Below, piece after piece: positions 51,987 through 64,000 of a stretch of 64,000 nt of DNA. The position numbers were made by a program, and so were the translations under genes. The stretch comes from Eopsaltria australis. Taxonomy: Eukaryota; Chordata; Aves; Passeriformes; Petroicidae. The stretch lies in the NCBI GenBank assembly GCA_034509425.1, contig JAVTVJ010000040.1, positions 5,753,001 to 5,817,000 of the forward strand. The letters run 5' to 3'. Numbering within the stretch: the stretch's first letter is position 1; each line of letters starts with the position of its first letter. A model generated the notes under the pieces. That model was given only the letters and a program-made list of their open reading frames with translations. It did not search any database and was not told where the DNA came from.

Positions 51987-52705
51987 CACAGAATCATGGA
52001 ATAATTTGGGCTGGGAAGAACCTTTAAAGGTTATCTAGTCCAACCCCTCTGCCATGAGCAGGGACACTTTCCACTAGACCAGGTTGCTCAGAGCCCTGTC
52101 CAATGTGGCCTTGAAAGCATTCAGGGGTATGGTATCTTCTGCCTCTCTGGACAACCCGTTCTTGTGTTTCACCCTCCTCATTGTTAAAAAATTCTTACTT
52201 AAACCTAGTCTGAATCTACCTCTGTTAATTTTAAAGCATTATGCCTTGTCCTATTGCTACAGGCCCTACTAAAAAGTTTACCCCCATCTTTCTTGTAGGC
52301 CCCCTTTAGCTGCTGGAAGGCTGCTATGAGGTCTTCTGAGTCTTCTCCAGGCTGAGCAGTCCCAGCTCTCTCAGCCTTTGCAGGAGAGGTGCTCCCATCC
52401 TCTGATTGTCTTCATGACTCTCTCCTGGACTTCCTCCAACAGGTCCATGTCTTTCCTGCACTGAGGACCCCTGAGCTGGATGCAGCACTGCAGATGGGGT
52501 CTCAGGAGGTCAGAGGAGCAGAATCACCTCCCTTGATCTGCTGGCCACCCCTCTTTGATGAAGCCCAGGACACAATTGGCATTGAGAGCTACAAGTGCAC
52601 ATTACTGGCTCTTATCCAGCTTTTCAGTCACTAGTACAACCCAGTCCTTCTCAGCAGAGCTGCTCTTAATCTCTTCATCCTCCCATCTATGTTGATTCCT
52701 TTGAG
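51987..52705 (-). mobile_element. CR1 LINE, 5'-truncated copy (3' end of RT region and 3' UTR)
   Basis: On the plus strand this begins CACAGAATCATGGAATAA and continues through the well-known reverse-complement CR1 landmarks: TCTAGTCCAACCCCTCTGCC, GACCAGGTTGCTCAGAGCCC, CTCTCTGGACAACCCGTTC, TTCTCCAGGCTGAGCAGTCC, CTGAGCTGGATGCAGCACTG and CAGTCCTTCTCAGCAGAGCT. The element therefore runs on the minus strand with its 3' end at about 51987. It covers roughly 0.7 kb of the CR1 3' portion and is moderately diverged, with frame-breaking changes. It cannot encode a working reverse transcriptase. Open frames read through it on the plus strand are shadows. Confidence 0.95.
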
Positions 52706-53678
52706 TGTGTTATCACTATGAAGGAAAATAACTTCACCACAGCCAAAAGCAGTAGAAACTCATTTGTAATAAACTGGAGATTACATCTGAATCTGGTCTT
52801 AAACAAAAAAACTCACAGAGTACAGAGCAATTCAGTATTTCAGGAGCGTTTTTTTTTTAATGGATCAAGTGATCTGTAGTTACTCAGATGGGTACAAAGA
52901 GGGGGAGATGTCCCTGACCATACTGGGTAGAACAAACCCTTGGAAAAGAAGACCAAGAAGAGGCCAGTTAAAGGCCCCCAGCCATTGCTGTGCCTCAGGA
53001 AGAAGGGCTCTGTTGAAGCTGAGACTGCAGTGAGTTAACATGCACAGGGAGGAGTTCTTGGGGGCCCTAGCAAAGTGGGAAAGACAAGACAGCATTTTTT
53101 GGAGCCTGGTCCAAGGCAGCTTCAGTGCATTTTAATCAAAGAGGAATATGACTTTCTTCTATTTCTTTTTCTTATTTTTCCATTTCTTTTAAACTCTGGG
53201 GGACATTGTAATCCCCAGCTTCTCTACTTTCGGTCTTGCCCTTGCTGCAGACTGAGAACTGGTGTGATCTATTGTTAATGTTTGAATGGATTTCTGTTTG
53301 GGGTGGGATACCAAATGTAGGCCTGCTGAGCCACAGAAAATAAATAATGGACAGGAAAACTTATTTTCCAGGCTGAAGTAAAGAGGGATGGAGAGTAAGG
53401 GTTAGTGAGGGAGGGGCTGGAAAGGTAGTTGGTTAAGATTTATTTGGCAGACATGTACGACTATCCTGTTTGAGTTGTATTTGAATTAATTAACTTCATC
53501 TGTGTAAACTGGGTCAGTATCCTGTAATTTCCTGAGGGTATGGCAGTATCAGGAAACTAAATAGTCAGCAGAGCTGGTTGAATAGTTAAAATAACTGATT
53601 TACAAATAGTTCCAGGAATAAAACCACTGAGTTTCATTTCTTATGATTTATTGGGCAATATAAGAAAATTTATCTTAC

Positions 53679-53858
53679 CTGAAAAATGTCCTTTCTGTAA
53701 GAGGGGAAGTCCGCAGCTCCTTGGGTTTTCCTCTCATACTTTCCACTCTCTGGAGGCAGAGCCAGGCTGGTCAAATGAGGCCATACATCAGCAAATCTCA
53801 CAAGTTTCCAGTGCAACTCCATAGAAAGTAGTCCTTTACAGCTTAATTCACAGCTAAG
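53679..53858 (-). other. Candidate coding exon (180 bp, phase 0/0), strongest splice signals in the window
   Basis: On the minus strand a long pyrimidine tract ends in CTCTTCCTTATCAG. It is followed by 180 open bases (60 codons) and a TTTTCAG|GTAAGA donor that matches consensus at every key position. The translation begins LSCELSCKGLLSMEL and ends FPSYRKDIFQ. I do not recognise it. The next minus-strand candidate (51794-51868) is also phase 0/0, so the two could be joined. Alternatives are a pseudo-exon or an exapted old repeat. No parent gene is known to me. Confidence 0.35.
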
Positions 53859-56800
53859 CTGATAAGGAAGAGAGGATAAAAAAAAAAAGGAACCACACAA
53901 TTTCTGCTGCAGAAAAGTTTAAATTCCCTGACAACTGCTTTTATGTTCCATAGCATCTTTCATAAAGATACAAACATTTGGGAGGCAGAGAAAGCATTTA
54001 TAATGAAAACATAGTATCATCTGCAAGTTTGCTTGACTCAGAACTGCCCTTCTTCTACCGGGTGGGTAAATCAGGTCTTCCAGTTTTCTTGCTAGAAGAA
54101 ATGAAATGCATGCAACCATCCTCCTAGGAAAGACTGCAGGTTTAAGGCAATACAGAACCCATTAGGTGTCAGGGAATGTAATAAAATAGTGAATGCAAAA
54201 AGTATGTCTTGCTGCCCTCCCTTTAAAAAAGAAGAATATCAGTTCAGAGACAGCATGTGAAATGTGCTGCTTCCTCCAGATTATGGCAGGATATGAGGAG
54301 GTTTGCCTGTATGGTTTTGAGACCTGAAGATTATAGTGAAAAAACTCTTCATACATTTTTTGTGCATGTTGGAAAAGAGCTGCCTAACCTGAAGGCTTCT
54401 ATGGCTCATAAGGAAAATCCACAAATATTTAAAAGAGTGAAAGGTACTGCTGTCTTGTAAAGCTTTGGCAAAGTACTGATTTAGTCACCCACTAACTGGA
54501 GTCTTGCCAGCAAGTTGTTTTTTTAATTTTTAATTAATGAATAGGATTACAGACTATCATGACGTGAGGTTTCTGAATGAAATATTTCATTTACTTGCTT
54601 TTTAGAGTTTTTTCTGACATCAAGGTTTCTCAAGGATTTTTAGAGGATTTTTTCCAGTGTTTGTGGGTTTTGTGAGGTTCATATGTGGCTAAATAGAACA
54701 TGAAAGAAACGGTCCTGTTAACTCATACTGTTTCTCCTAGACTGTAACCTTAAAACACAGTCTTAAGTGAAAAGATGACAAGGCTAAAAGCCTTCTAAGA
54801 AGAAAATTTAGCAGAATTTCTGAAAGAAAAAAAAATATGTAAATAATTGCATATTCAGTGAATTTAATTTCCAGGTAGGAGCTGTTTTCATTAGCAGAGG
54901 TTTGAGAAGCTTTGTATCTGCTTTTGAGAACTGCCCTGAGGCTTTACACAGTCTATAGTGATCTAGAAACCGAGCTCATTTACCACCTGTGGTAAATAAA
55001 AAAGACATATTTTTATTTCTAACTGTATTTCTGTTGCTTGATAAATGAGAGAGATTGATAAAATCTTTGAGCATATCCTGTTTCCTGATTATATTCTCAA
55101 GGCTGAAAAAAATGTGGTGAATCTGTGTGGATAGCCTGCTTTACTTCTTCCTCCTGTATCTTAATTTTTTCTATCTGAGAGTAAAATTATGTTGATACAC
55201 AACCAAGAAGAAATTCTGAGTGCCTCTCGTGTCTCAAAGGAATTACAATATGCAAGCAATATTTTCCTTCATCTTACGCCATCTTGCTTTCTTCACGGAC
55301 TCCAAACACAAGGACAAAATGAAGAGCCTTGAAAATTAATTTTGAAGATGAATGACCAGAAGTTTCCCTATTTTGCTTTTTTTAGCAAATCAAAGCTGTA
55401 TCAGAAACAAGCTACATGGTCTTGCAGATGCAGACACAGATGTAGAGGCCTCTGAACTACTTCCAAAACTGGAAGCAGCACAGTCACCACATCAACATGA
55501 TGCCCCATCATAATTAACTAATGGCTATATGGCTGCCACAACCCACTAAAATATTGTGCACAGCTCTATGCACTGTAGACAGATTGTATTTTTGCCAAAT
55601 TTTCTGGCTATATCTATCTGTACACTCTCACTGCAGTGCATGATACCAATAGTGCTGCACGGATATGTGAGAAAAATGCATAAATCCTTGCTAAAAATGA
55701 AACCAGTGCAAAGTAAACCTTGGATAAGAATAGGTTACTGGCTCATCACACTCCCCTAAGATATGCTTCTTCAGTCTAATTCAGAGCAGGCTCTCAGGAG
55801 CAGTAGTGATAAAAGAAGCAACATAAGCAGTGGCATTTAATTAAGTATTCACAGTTAATTTTTCAGATTTAAGCTTCATTTCCATCTATTTTTCCTACTG
55901 TTCTGTGATATTTAGTGGTTTATACTCAATAGTAACTTGTGTGAATTTCTACTGATTTCAGGGGGATTTCAGGTCAAAACTGGGCTCCTGTGTTGACCAT
56001 GTTAACACATAACATTGTATTTTAAGCAACAGCTTTGTGTTCCTGGTTTCCAGTGTTCCTAGATCCTGGATCTGGCAGCTACAGTATTAGCTACTAATTA
56101 CCCCACAAGACTGATCACCTTTGCAGGAGAATTTGCTGCAGAATTTATGATAAGCAGTTTATTTCAAGGCCATTCAAAAAGACTTATGGTCGCAAATATT
56201 ACATTTTAATAGCAGTTGTTTGAAGCTAAAAAATAATTTTGATTTCTTGGATCCCACTGTGTTTACTCAAAGAGCATTTGAGTTCTATTTGGTCTAACAG
56301 TTTACACATTTTCAAAGAGCCTTTAAACTTCTTTTCTGTACTACAGAGTAATAAAGATCAATCCATTTCCTCCATAGCAAAGGGGCTTTTTTGTTTGTTA
56401 TCCTGCCCTACGTTCTTTAGGTATTTTATGATGAGGAAAAGAAACCCGGTACAGTCAATTTGTTCAATTGACTGAAGCACAAAAGTAAAGAGCTATTTAA
56501 GACATTGTTTCTGAGTATGATGCCTGTTTCTGTTGAAGCATTATTACTTAAAAATATTTAAATATTATATGTATTATATAAATATTACAAATTTATATAA
56601 ATACATAGTATAAATATGTATGTATGAAAGTGGTTCCAAATTATTTTTCTTCCCATCTAGTAGGTAAAAGGTAATTTTGTTGCATGTGAGAGAGTTAGCC
56701 TTTAAATCCCTTTACTGATAACAATTGTGGACTTTCTTAACTTTATGCTAAAATTTACCAATTTTACTCCATTTCCTCCCATAAGGTATTTCTCATGGCC

Positions 56801-57084
56801 TGCTGGAGAACTTCTGAGCATCCTGTCTTTCTATTTTCTCATCTTTCTTTGATTACTGAGCAGCTCTACCCTCATATTACCCAATTTTTTTAATTTCCCT
56901 CAAAGAAGACCTGAGAATCAACATATCTGAAGGAAGTGAGCTAATAAGTTAGTACACTTAGTATAGAGGATTTTTTTAACTCTGGGTGAATGAATGAAAA
57001 ATTGGTTGAATTAAAATATTGAAGAAGGTAATGCCTATTCATTATCAAAGTGGAAGAGTATGCTGAATGCAGTTTGCAAGGGAC
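53859..57084. other. Unique DNA upstream of the old CR1
   Basis: Nothing is recognised beyond the AT-rich stretch at 56.55-56.63 kb. A promoter for the putative minus-strand gene would be expected here or further right, but no CpG island or TATA-plus-initiator arrangement stands out. Confidence 0.4.
56551..56632. repeat. AT-rich low-complexity stretch
   Basis: Repeated AAATATT, TATATAA and ATGTATGTATG words make up about 80 bases with almost no G or C. It has no recognisable element structure. Confidence 0.8.
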
Positions 57085-57870
57085 TCAAGGCCTGTCCTGA
57101 GCCTGGCAGACTTCATTGTATATTTCAGTCTGGAGGGTGGTGTGAAAATGCCTGCTAATTTGGAGATGATGCAAAAATTATGGCAAGTACATTAGAGGTC
57201 AGGATAAAAAGTTAAAAAAAATCCTGACAAGGCTGAAGGAATGATCTGAAAAAAACATGATGTGTTTCAATAAAAACAAGGAGAAAATACCATGGTTAGA
57301 CAAAAAAAAACCCAAAACAGTAAGATGAATGTACTCTGAGAAAGAAACACCAGTTAAACAGAAGGTGATTGAGATATTATGGGGGACTGTGAGCTGAAAG
57401 TGAGTCTTCATTTTAAAAAATTAAGAGGAGGTTCTGGGACAAAAAGCAAAGGTAATGCTGAGAAATGTGAGGTAATCTTTCCACTCTGCTTAGCTGAAGT
57501 ACCATCTCCACTCTGTGGCAGTAATCCTCAAAAAGGATGCGAACCAAGTGGGCCAGTCTGCGACACAGCAGTGATGATCTCTGTGGGCTTAGTCATATAG
57601 ATATTGAGGAAAAAAATAAAGAAGTCTTGGGGAAGAATATGAGGAAAAGAAAAGAATAACTTGAATCATGCTACACATGGATATAGAAGGCAGAAACATT
57701 TGGCTTAAATTAAAATAAGAAAACTCAGGCTATATATTGGAAACACTCTAATGGAAAGATGATAACTGACCCCCTGGACAATTTGGACTATGTGTCTTTT
57801 GACTTTGGAAGTCTACAAGAACAGGCTGAACATGAGCATCAGGAGTTGTTCCCTACAGAGATTTTTCCAA
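57085..57870 (+). mobile_element. Old, highly diverged CR1-type LINE fragment (RT C-terminal region)
   Basis: Scattered blocks follow the order of the ancestral amniote CR1 reverse-transcriptase region. They run from GGAGATGATGCAAAAATTA (the 'gatgatgccaagctg' block), through ATCCTGACAAGGCTGAAGGA and TGATCTGAAAAAAACATGAT, then GTGTTTCAATAAAAACAAGG, then AATCTTTCCACTCTGCTTAG. The piece ends with TACAAGAACAGGCTGAACAT, the block that normally precedes the 3' UTR. Many substitutions and gaps separate these blocks, so this copy is far older than the one at 52 kb. The boundaries are approximate. The identification rests on block order, not on an alignment. Confidence 0.65.
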
Positions 57871-59149
57871 CACTGTTCCTTTGGGGTTTTTTTCTGTGAC
57901 ATATTTGCTATAAAAAGAAGCTCTTTAATGAACTTCCAATTAACAAGACAGAAAGATTAAAGTTTATTGTCTATTGGCAGATTTACAGACTGATGTAATA
58001 TAAATTCATGTTTTAATAAGATTAGGGAAATACTCCAGGTCAACATTACAAAGAGTAACACAAAAAGACTTTGAATTTTACCATCTTTTTGATTATCTTG
58101 TTATTTAAAAGACTGATGGGAACTAAGAATAAATGGTCTTTGTAAAACTCTTTTTTCTGCAGCTGTTTTGTTTCTGTTGTTTGATACCCATGCTAAGTCT
58201 TTCAAGAGAGTGAACACAATTAAGTTACAAATTTCTGTATCAACTACTTCCTTTTTATTTTAAGTAAATTCCTTTTTGTTTGTGCCATTCCGAAGATACA
58301 GGGTAGCAACTCATCCAGGTATATCCTGCTGGCAGAATTTCTTTATCTTTCAGCATGTGTTTTGGCACAAAATAAATATATATGAATTTTAAGTTATCTT
58401 TCCTTTAACTCTAGTAAAAAAAACTTTCAAAGACTGTAAGGGACCCGGAAGGTATATCCTGATATCTGGTGGAAAGCAGTGGGATTTTGAAAAAAAGAAG
58501 AGTGCTTGAATTTGACAACTGAACCTGTTCATGAAATTATATTTACCTGCAACAGTTGTGGGTTCCAGCAATTTTCATGCTCACCAAATAAGCTCTAAGC
58601 CCAGTGTTTACTGAAAAGGAAAAATATGTTCACAGTAGTGGTAACCAAAGAAAAATCTGAATATTGCTACAAGGGGAGAAGCTCAAAGTAATCTGGAACT
58701 TCTGCTTGACATGTTTCAGGCAAATAGAGATGCTGTAAAACTGATCTTCATAGCTGGACCTTACATAAAGACTACAGAATTTGAGAGCACAGTTCTGTAG
58801 GTCATTTGCTTACCTGAATTCTTGATCATCTGTCTTTATGTCAGGTAGCCAACCTACTTTTCCTTCTTCTTCTGCTCCTCTTCTGCATTCACAAAATAAA
58901 AATCAAGTGATTGGAAGAGTTCAAAGCACAGATTGAAACTTGTGACTGAGCCTTCACAAGGAACGATACAAAAATGGCTGAAAGGGAAATTAATCAATGA
59001 ATCAGGTAAATTAATTCTTTTCAGCTCAAGGAACATGTGTGTTTGCCTTTTCCTGTTATGGTTGAAATGGGGAGGGTTTTTTTGATAACCAGATGTGTAC
59101 AGTGAAAATAGTTCTTATTCATTTTAATATCATCCACACAATTTAAAAA

Positions 59150-59540
59150 TTCATGCACTCATTTGATTGTACCCATCCTCTGTCTGTAGACTTTGCCTTC
59201 ACCAGATTAGATTACTCACAATCTCTGCATTATTTAAATCCATCTGGAAAATGAAGCCAGTGCAAAATCTGGCTGCCTCAAACCTGGCTGCTCTTCTAAG
59301 AAAGTATTGTGCCTTTGTGAAGTTCAATGCATTTTTGCCATATGATCTCCATTGGCTACCAGTAGCCACTTGGGTGTTTTGACCTTTTAAGCTCTAAATA
59401 ATTGTGTACTCAAGAGTCTAGCCTGCTCTTGTGTTATTCCTGAACCAGCTGCAAGGAGCAAACAGGCTAGATTCATTTTCTTCTACCAAAGACAGAAAGC
59501 TTGGGAAAGCATGGGCTGGGATACCTCGTTCAGACTGCAA
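59150..59540 (+). mobile_element. L2-like LINE fragment with remnant reverse-transcriptase C-terminus
   Basis: One plus-strand frame is open from about 59188 to 59379. It reads RLDY at 59204-59215, VQNLAA at 59260-59277 and LHWLPV at 59347-59364, followed by a stop and a remnant of the usual 'FKL'. The order RLDY...SL, QNxAAxxL, then LHWLPV is the signature of the C-terminal end of L2- and Jockey-like LINE reverse transcriptases. The catalytic core lies upstream in the family and is missing here. The downstream part to about 59540 is decayed. The frame is probably accidentally preserved, not under selection. Confidence 0.7.
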
Positions 59541-60799
59541 ATGTAGTCATCCAGCTAATCCTGACTTGCTCAGTATCCTGAAATCTTTACTGTTTTGGCC
59601 TTGATCTTCAAGATTGTAGTACTAAGCAAAATAAAAGAGCAAATATGATTCATGATTAGAAAGAGCAGTCTATCTAAATCCTTTTTTTGGCTTCTTTCTG
59701 ATTGGGGACCATATGGCATTGCTTCACATAAATTATGAATCTTCTCTTATGCAGAAAGATATTTTATAAATGCGCAGCTCCCTTAATTTAAAATCAAGCT
59801 TATTCTGTTTATGTTGTCTAAAATCCATAGGTTTTGGAGCACTTTTTCTCCAAACCCTTGTCCACCTTCCCTCTCCCTGCCTACATCAGGCATCAGTTTG
59901 ATAAATGCAGTTCAAAGGAGCATGATGCAGTCAGAAGTTGAAGCACCTCTTTGACAGCTGAGATTGGCATGAGAAGGGTTGACACGAGGCACAAATATCC
60001 TCCAGCCACTATGCACTAAGATAATCGAGATTCAGCAAGGGCACAGTGAAGTTTAGAGAAGTCAGCTGCTCTGGTGAAGCTGCCAACCTTCAGACTTATC
60101 ATGACCATCTCACTTCTGAAGAACCACTGCCAGAAAGGCCAAGGTGAACAAGCAGGCTGACTGCTCTGATCTGACCTTAATCTGAGAAAAGACAAGATCA
60201 AGACACCACAGTCAGTTTCCTGACAGCCTCTTTTTTGTTGATGGTTTTGGTTTTGGTTTGGTTTTTTTTTTTAATTTTACTACCCTTCTATACCCAGAGT
60301 AAGAAAGATGAAAAATAGGCTCCAGTTCAAGAGTGTAAATGGATTTTTCAAAAAGACAAAATGTAGTTCAAAAGTAGCTTAGGAGGATAACACACTAAAC
60401 AACCAACACCATCTAGAAAGCTGTTTGTTGCACAGTGAAGGAGAATAGTGCAGGAACATGATGGGACATCAAAAGCAAGACTAAAAAAGGTAACAGCTGA
60501 GCTGTAAGGAGCATTACATACTAGAGAGTGGCTGGTCTTCAAATCAAAGGCTGAAATGAGTTATTTGTCATATAAGCTCTAAAAAGGGTAACAATTCTAA
60601 TGTCTCACTAGGCATGTTAAATATTAGAGCTGTATTTCTGTTCTCATCTACAATATGATGTTGCCTTAGAAAGTGTTCATTTCACTAGTTTAGGAAACAG
60701 AAACGGCTTTTGATGAAATATTTACCAGAGACAGGCTCAGTTCTATGTTTGCTTTAAAAAATGTCATCATTCACATTTGTTTTGACTTTGTATTTGCAT

Positions 60800-60862
60800 A
60801 GCAACAGGAGACCATTATCCAGCAACAGGAGACTATTATCCAGCAACAGGAGACCATTATCC
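60800..60862. repeat. 21-bp unit repeated three times in tandem
   Basis: Three abutting 21-base copies of a unit starting AGCAACAGGAGACC differ by a single C/T change in the middle copy. The period is a multiple of three, and all three plus-strand frames across the array are free of stops, reading as SNRRPLS, ATGDHYP or QQETIIQ heptads. No splice sites or extended coding frame support translation, so a recent minisatellite-like expansion is the simplest reading. Confidence 0.95.
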
Positions 60863-63800
60863 TGTCACAATACTGTGGGCTCTCCAAGGTATATGGCAGA
60901 GGGGCTACTCCAACAGACTATTGATTCAGTAACTTCTGCTGCAGTTATCTGTGCAGAGTAATTAGCAGCAGTGCTAATCACACAAAACCTGTGTACCGAA
61001 GGGAAAGGACATAATGTCAAATAGCATGCAAGAGAATGGTATTTAACCTCTGTCACATTGAATCACAAATATGAATAAAAATAGAAGAAACAGACAAAAT
61101 ATCCGAGTAGTGAGCTGTGCAACCACAGGATATTAGCTTGTGCCAGACACCCCATTTTGGTACAACGAATGTCAAAAGATTGACGTTTTCAACACTGAGT
61201 GCAAAAGCTACTGGAGCTGAAGCTTTTGCCAACAACATTGCTACACCATTCTAAATTCATTTGTGAATTGGAGGCTAATAAAGGAGAAAAACTCAGAAAC
61301 TGAGTGCACATATAGCAGAACCACTTTTCCCCTCCTGCTGTGTTTACTGGCAAGCCAGTACTGGAATATGAAGTCAGGGAGTATTGCAGTGTGAACACAG
61401 TGCATCAGATTAATACACCTGATAAAAGCCTCAGCAAATTCAGTGGGTTTCTAACTTTCTACAATGGACATAATATCATAAGATTTGATATGTTGCCAGG
61501 CAGAGATTAACATGGTGTTTTGTACAGTGCCTATGATGAAACACTTTTCAAAATTCTGTAACATTTTCCGTTAAATCTCTTGGTACTGCTGTTAAATAAT
61601 TGGCATATTAGCATGACAGCAGAGATTAAAGCCCTGTGAGATAACTGTGCTTGGAACTTTAGATAAACAAAGCAGTGGTTGAGAGGGGAAACGGAGACAC
61701 GGAGGAGTAAAGGGTCTTACAAAGGTCCTCTAAACTCCTAGCAAATATCTTTTTGCACTCTGGTTCCCCCACAGATGGGCGAAGGGTTCCCAGATGACAT
61801 TGTGGCACAGCTGTTCTCTGTGCCATGCTGTCAAGTTGAGAAGTGACTTATTTAGGTAAGGATCGTACTCGCTGTGTGCACATTCATCCATAAAATAATA
61901 TCTAATTTGAACAGAATTAGGGTAAGAACAAAAAACATTGAACATATACACCAAATGAGGGACATCTAGCTTCTTTCTAGTTCTAAAATATGTGGTGCAC
62001 AGAGAGGAGAGGACAGGAAAAATAAAAACAACCTGAAGGATTTTGTCCTTGAAGAATCACTGTCTTCAGTAGCCACATACTGTCTTTGTAACGGTATAGG
62101 AAAATTGTTAGTGAAGTTATGTGACATGTTAGATGGGAAAAGGTAGAAGGACTGGAAAAAATGGGCAAAAGAAGAAAAATAATACCATGACGAAATAATT
62201 GTTCAGAAAAAATGCTTTGATCAGCTACGTGAAGGTATCATTAAATACATATTATGCCTTTCATCTTAAATTATTTGTGGAATTCTATTACCAGATGGAA
62301 ACTTGCACTTCTTGGTACTGAGCCCCTGAAAGAAATAAAGGCTAGAAAACACAGTCTTCATGCTGAAGACATCTGTTGATCTTTTAGTTTGATACCATTT
62401 CATATCATGTACTTCTTGAAGTTTCCTGCCAGCCTAATTCTCTTTACACTGCTTTGTTTTCTCTTTCTGTTTTCAGGGATTTGGTTTTTTGTGGTAATTT
62501 TCTTTGTAAGTTACTAATTCTTACATCCACAAAAGACTAAACCATTTCATCAGGGAACTGAGGCTAGTTTGAGTATAGTTTCCTGCTAAAAGGTAAACTT
62601 TCAGATCTAAAAACTGGAAGGGTTCACAGTCTTGTCCTGCTATAATTTAGAACAGCTGCGGAGCAGTTCTAAACCAATCTGTCCTGCCATTTCCCAGTAA
62701 GGAAATTCCTGGGTATGACTAATGGTGGTATACGTGGGAATAATCAATGCAACATAGAAATAAAATCAATTCTATTTCAAAGTACCTGTCTGGCTGGCTA
62801 TAATCTACTTTGTTCCAAGACAGAAATATAGGAAATATGTTCTTCTTAAAGCAAGAAGACAGAGTGCTCTACACAAAGGTTTTATCTTGCAATTTCTATG
62901 AGACCCTCATGCTACAGAAAATCTCCTGAAAGGCAGTGTTCCAGCATATCAGAAGCATGTAAACCAAAAGAAAAAAAAAAAAAAGCACACAGCAAAAATC
63001 CCCAAAAGCCAAAAAAGAAGATGTTGTCAAGCCTTACTGCCTTATTTTTGGGGGGAAAATGACTAATTTTCATGTCAAGACATCTACCAGGCTTGCATGT
63101 TAGGAGCAGGAGACAAGCCAGTCCCTGATGAGTTGGTGCATGATGCTGGAGGAGCAGAAAGTAGACAGTCAGTGAATGTATTGGATCAATGCAACTCATC
63201 TCTGAAATTCTCTGCTGCAGCTTGAAAAGCATTGAAAACTTCAGTCCAACTGCACCACATCGAAAATCTATGAAGCAGAACTTTCAATCTAAAAATCTGA
63301 AGTAAAGTGGTTGTTATTGATGAACATGGCTTGTAATTCAGTACCACGGGGAGCTGTGATTATTTAGAATCCGCCACAATTGTGGTAATACACTAATTTC
63401 ATTTGTCATTTCGTCATTAAAAGCTTTGTTATTAAAATGCTCTATGGTTGCCATAGATGAGTATTTTTTTTCTTCCAAAGAATAGCTTCTTAGCTGCATG
63501 ATATAGAGACAAATGGAGACATCGGGGACGTCATGTGAGGACACACAGAGGAAAATACAGGAGGAGGCATGTGGAAAGGGGTTATTATTGGGAACACAGT
63601 AGGAGCCACTCTTTGCTTCTCAGTACCCAAAGCAGTAATTAACCATTTCAGTAACTGGCAAATAATTAAATGAGATAGAATTCCCTGCTTCCACTCTATT
63701 TTACCTGCACATAACTCTGGTGTAAAAGCAAACTTAATGTACTTGTTTTTGTCACACCACGATTTCAGGGGTAGCTCCAGGGGTTAAAAGCAGTATTCTC

Positions 63801-64000
63801 ATGTTATATGTCAACACCTTGAACTGAATTGACAGAAATACATGAAAAAACTTGGCGAGATATGAGAAATTACATTCCGGTGAACTGGGAGACAATGGAC
63901 CTATTTTAACCTTTAGTACTATTTCCATCTGAACTTGAACAATTTAATTCACATCTCTGTGAAACCTGCGCTTTCTTGCTCTGCTTCTTGGATTTTCTAC
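60863..64000. other. Unique DNA at the right edge
   Basis: Several short minus-strand frames occur (for example 61398-61189, and 63232-62912 with F-rich composition from an A-rich tract near 62970). None has a convincing pair of splice sites. No repeat was recognised. Confidence 0.4.

Noticed and set aside
52084..52634. Plus-strand frames within 52.08-52.63 kb
   Set aside because: They are antisense readings of the CR1 copy.
1..64000. tRNA genes, rRNA, CRISPR arrays, endogenous retrovirus LTR pairs and nuclear mitochondrial DNA
   Set aside because: Scanned by eye for B-box words, direct repeat arrays, long terminal repeats and mitochondrial coding motifs; none was found.

Overview
The window reads as vertebrate nuclear DNA, most probably from a bird. 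It is AT-rich, CpG-poor and repeat-poor. The only clear interspersed repeats are LINEs of the CR1 and L2-like groups, and two of the three CR1 pieces have the avian-style CR1 3' end. I see no mammalian Alu, L1 or MIR elements and no bacterial features such as operons, tRNA clusters, CRISPR arrays or insertion sequences.

I recognise no protein-coding gene with confidence. No long uninterrupted ORF looks like a known family, apart from the decayed LINE reverse-transcriptase pieces. What I can offer is a set of short open segments bounded by good splice signals. Most are on the minus strand between about 53.9 kb and 20.3 kb, and a few are on the plus strand between about 0.1 and 8.3 kb. Several neighbouring minus-strand segments have compatible splice phases: 31.7-29.3 kb, 36.3-33.5 kb, and 22.7-22.2 kb. 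The set ends in a hydrophobic segment plus stop codon at 20.3 kb. This could be one large multi-exon gene for a single-pass membrane protein. Pseudo-exons are common in intronic DNA, however, and I chose among splice sites by eye, so each is given low confidence.

Layout: 0-9 kb is mostly unique sequence with plus-strand exon candidates and a CR1 tail at 6.9 kb. 9.6-11.5 kb is AT-rich and rich in TAATTA-, POU- and SOX-like motifs, resembling a conserved noncoding regulatory block. 12.0-12.2 kb is a pyrimidine tract. 20.7 kb carries a (CTTC)n microsatellite. 20-54 kb holds the minus-strand exon candidates in unique DNA with small tandem repeats. 46-48 kb is the most CpG-rich stretch and contains a strong CTCF-like motif. 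52.0-52.7 kb is a CR1 3' end on the minus strand. 57.1-57.9 kb is an old CR1, and 59.15-59.54 kb is an L2-like fragment. 60.8 kb has a 21-bp triplication. The remainder to 64 kb is unique intronic or intergenic sequence.
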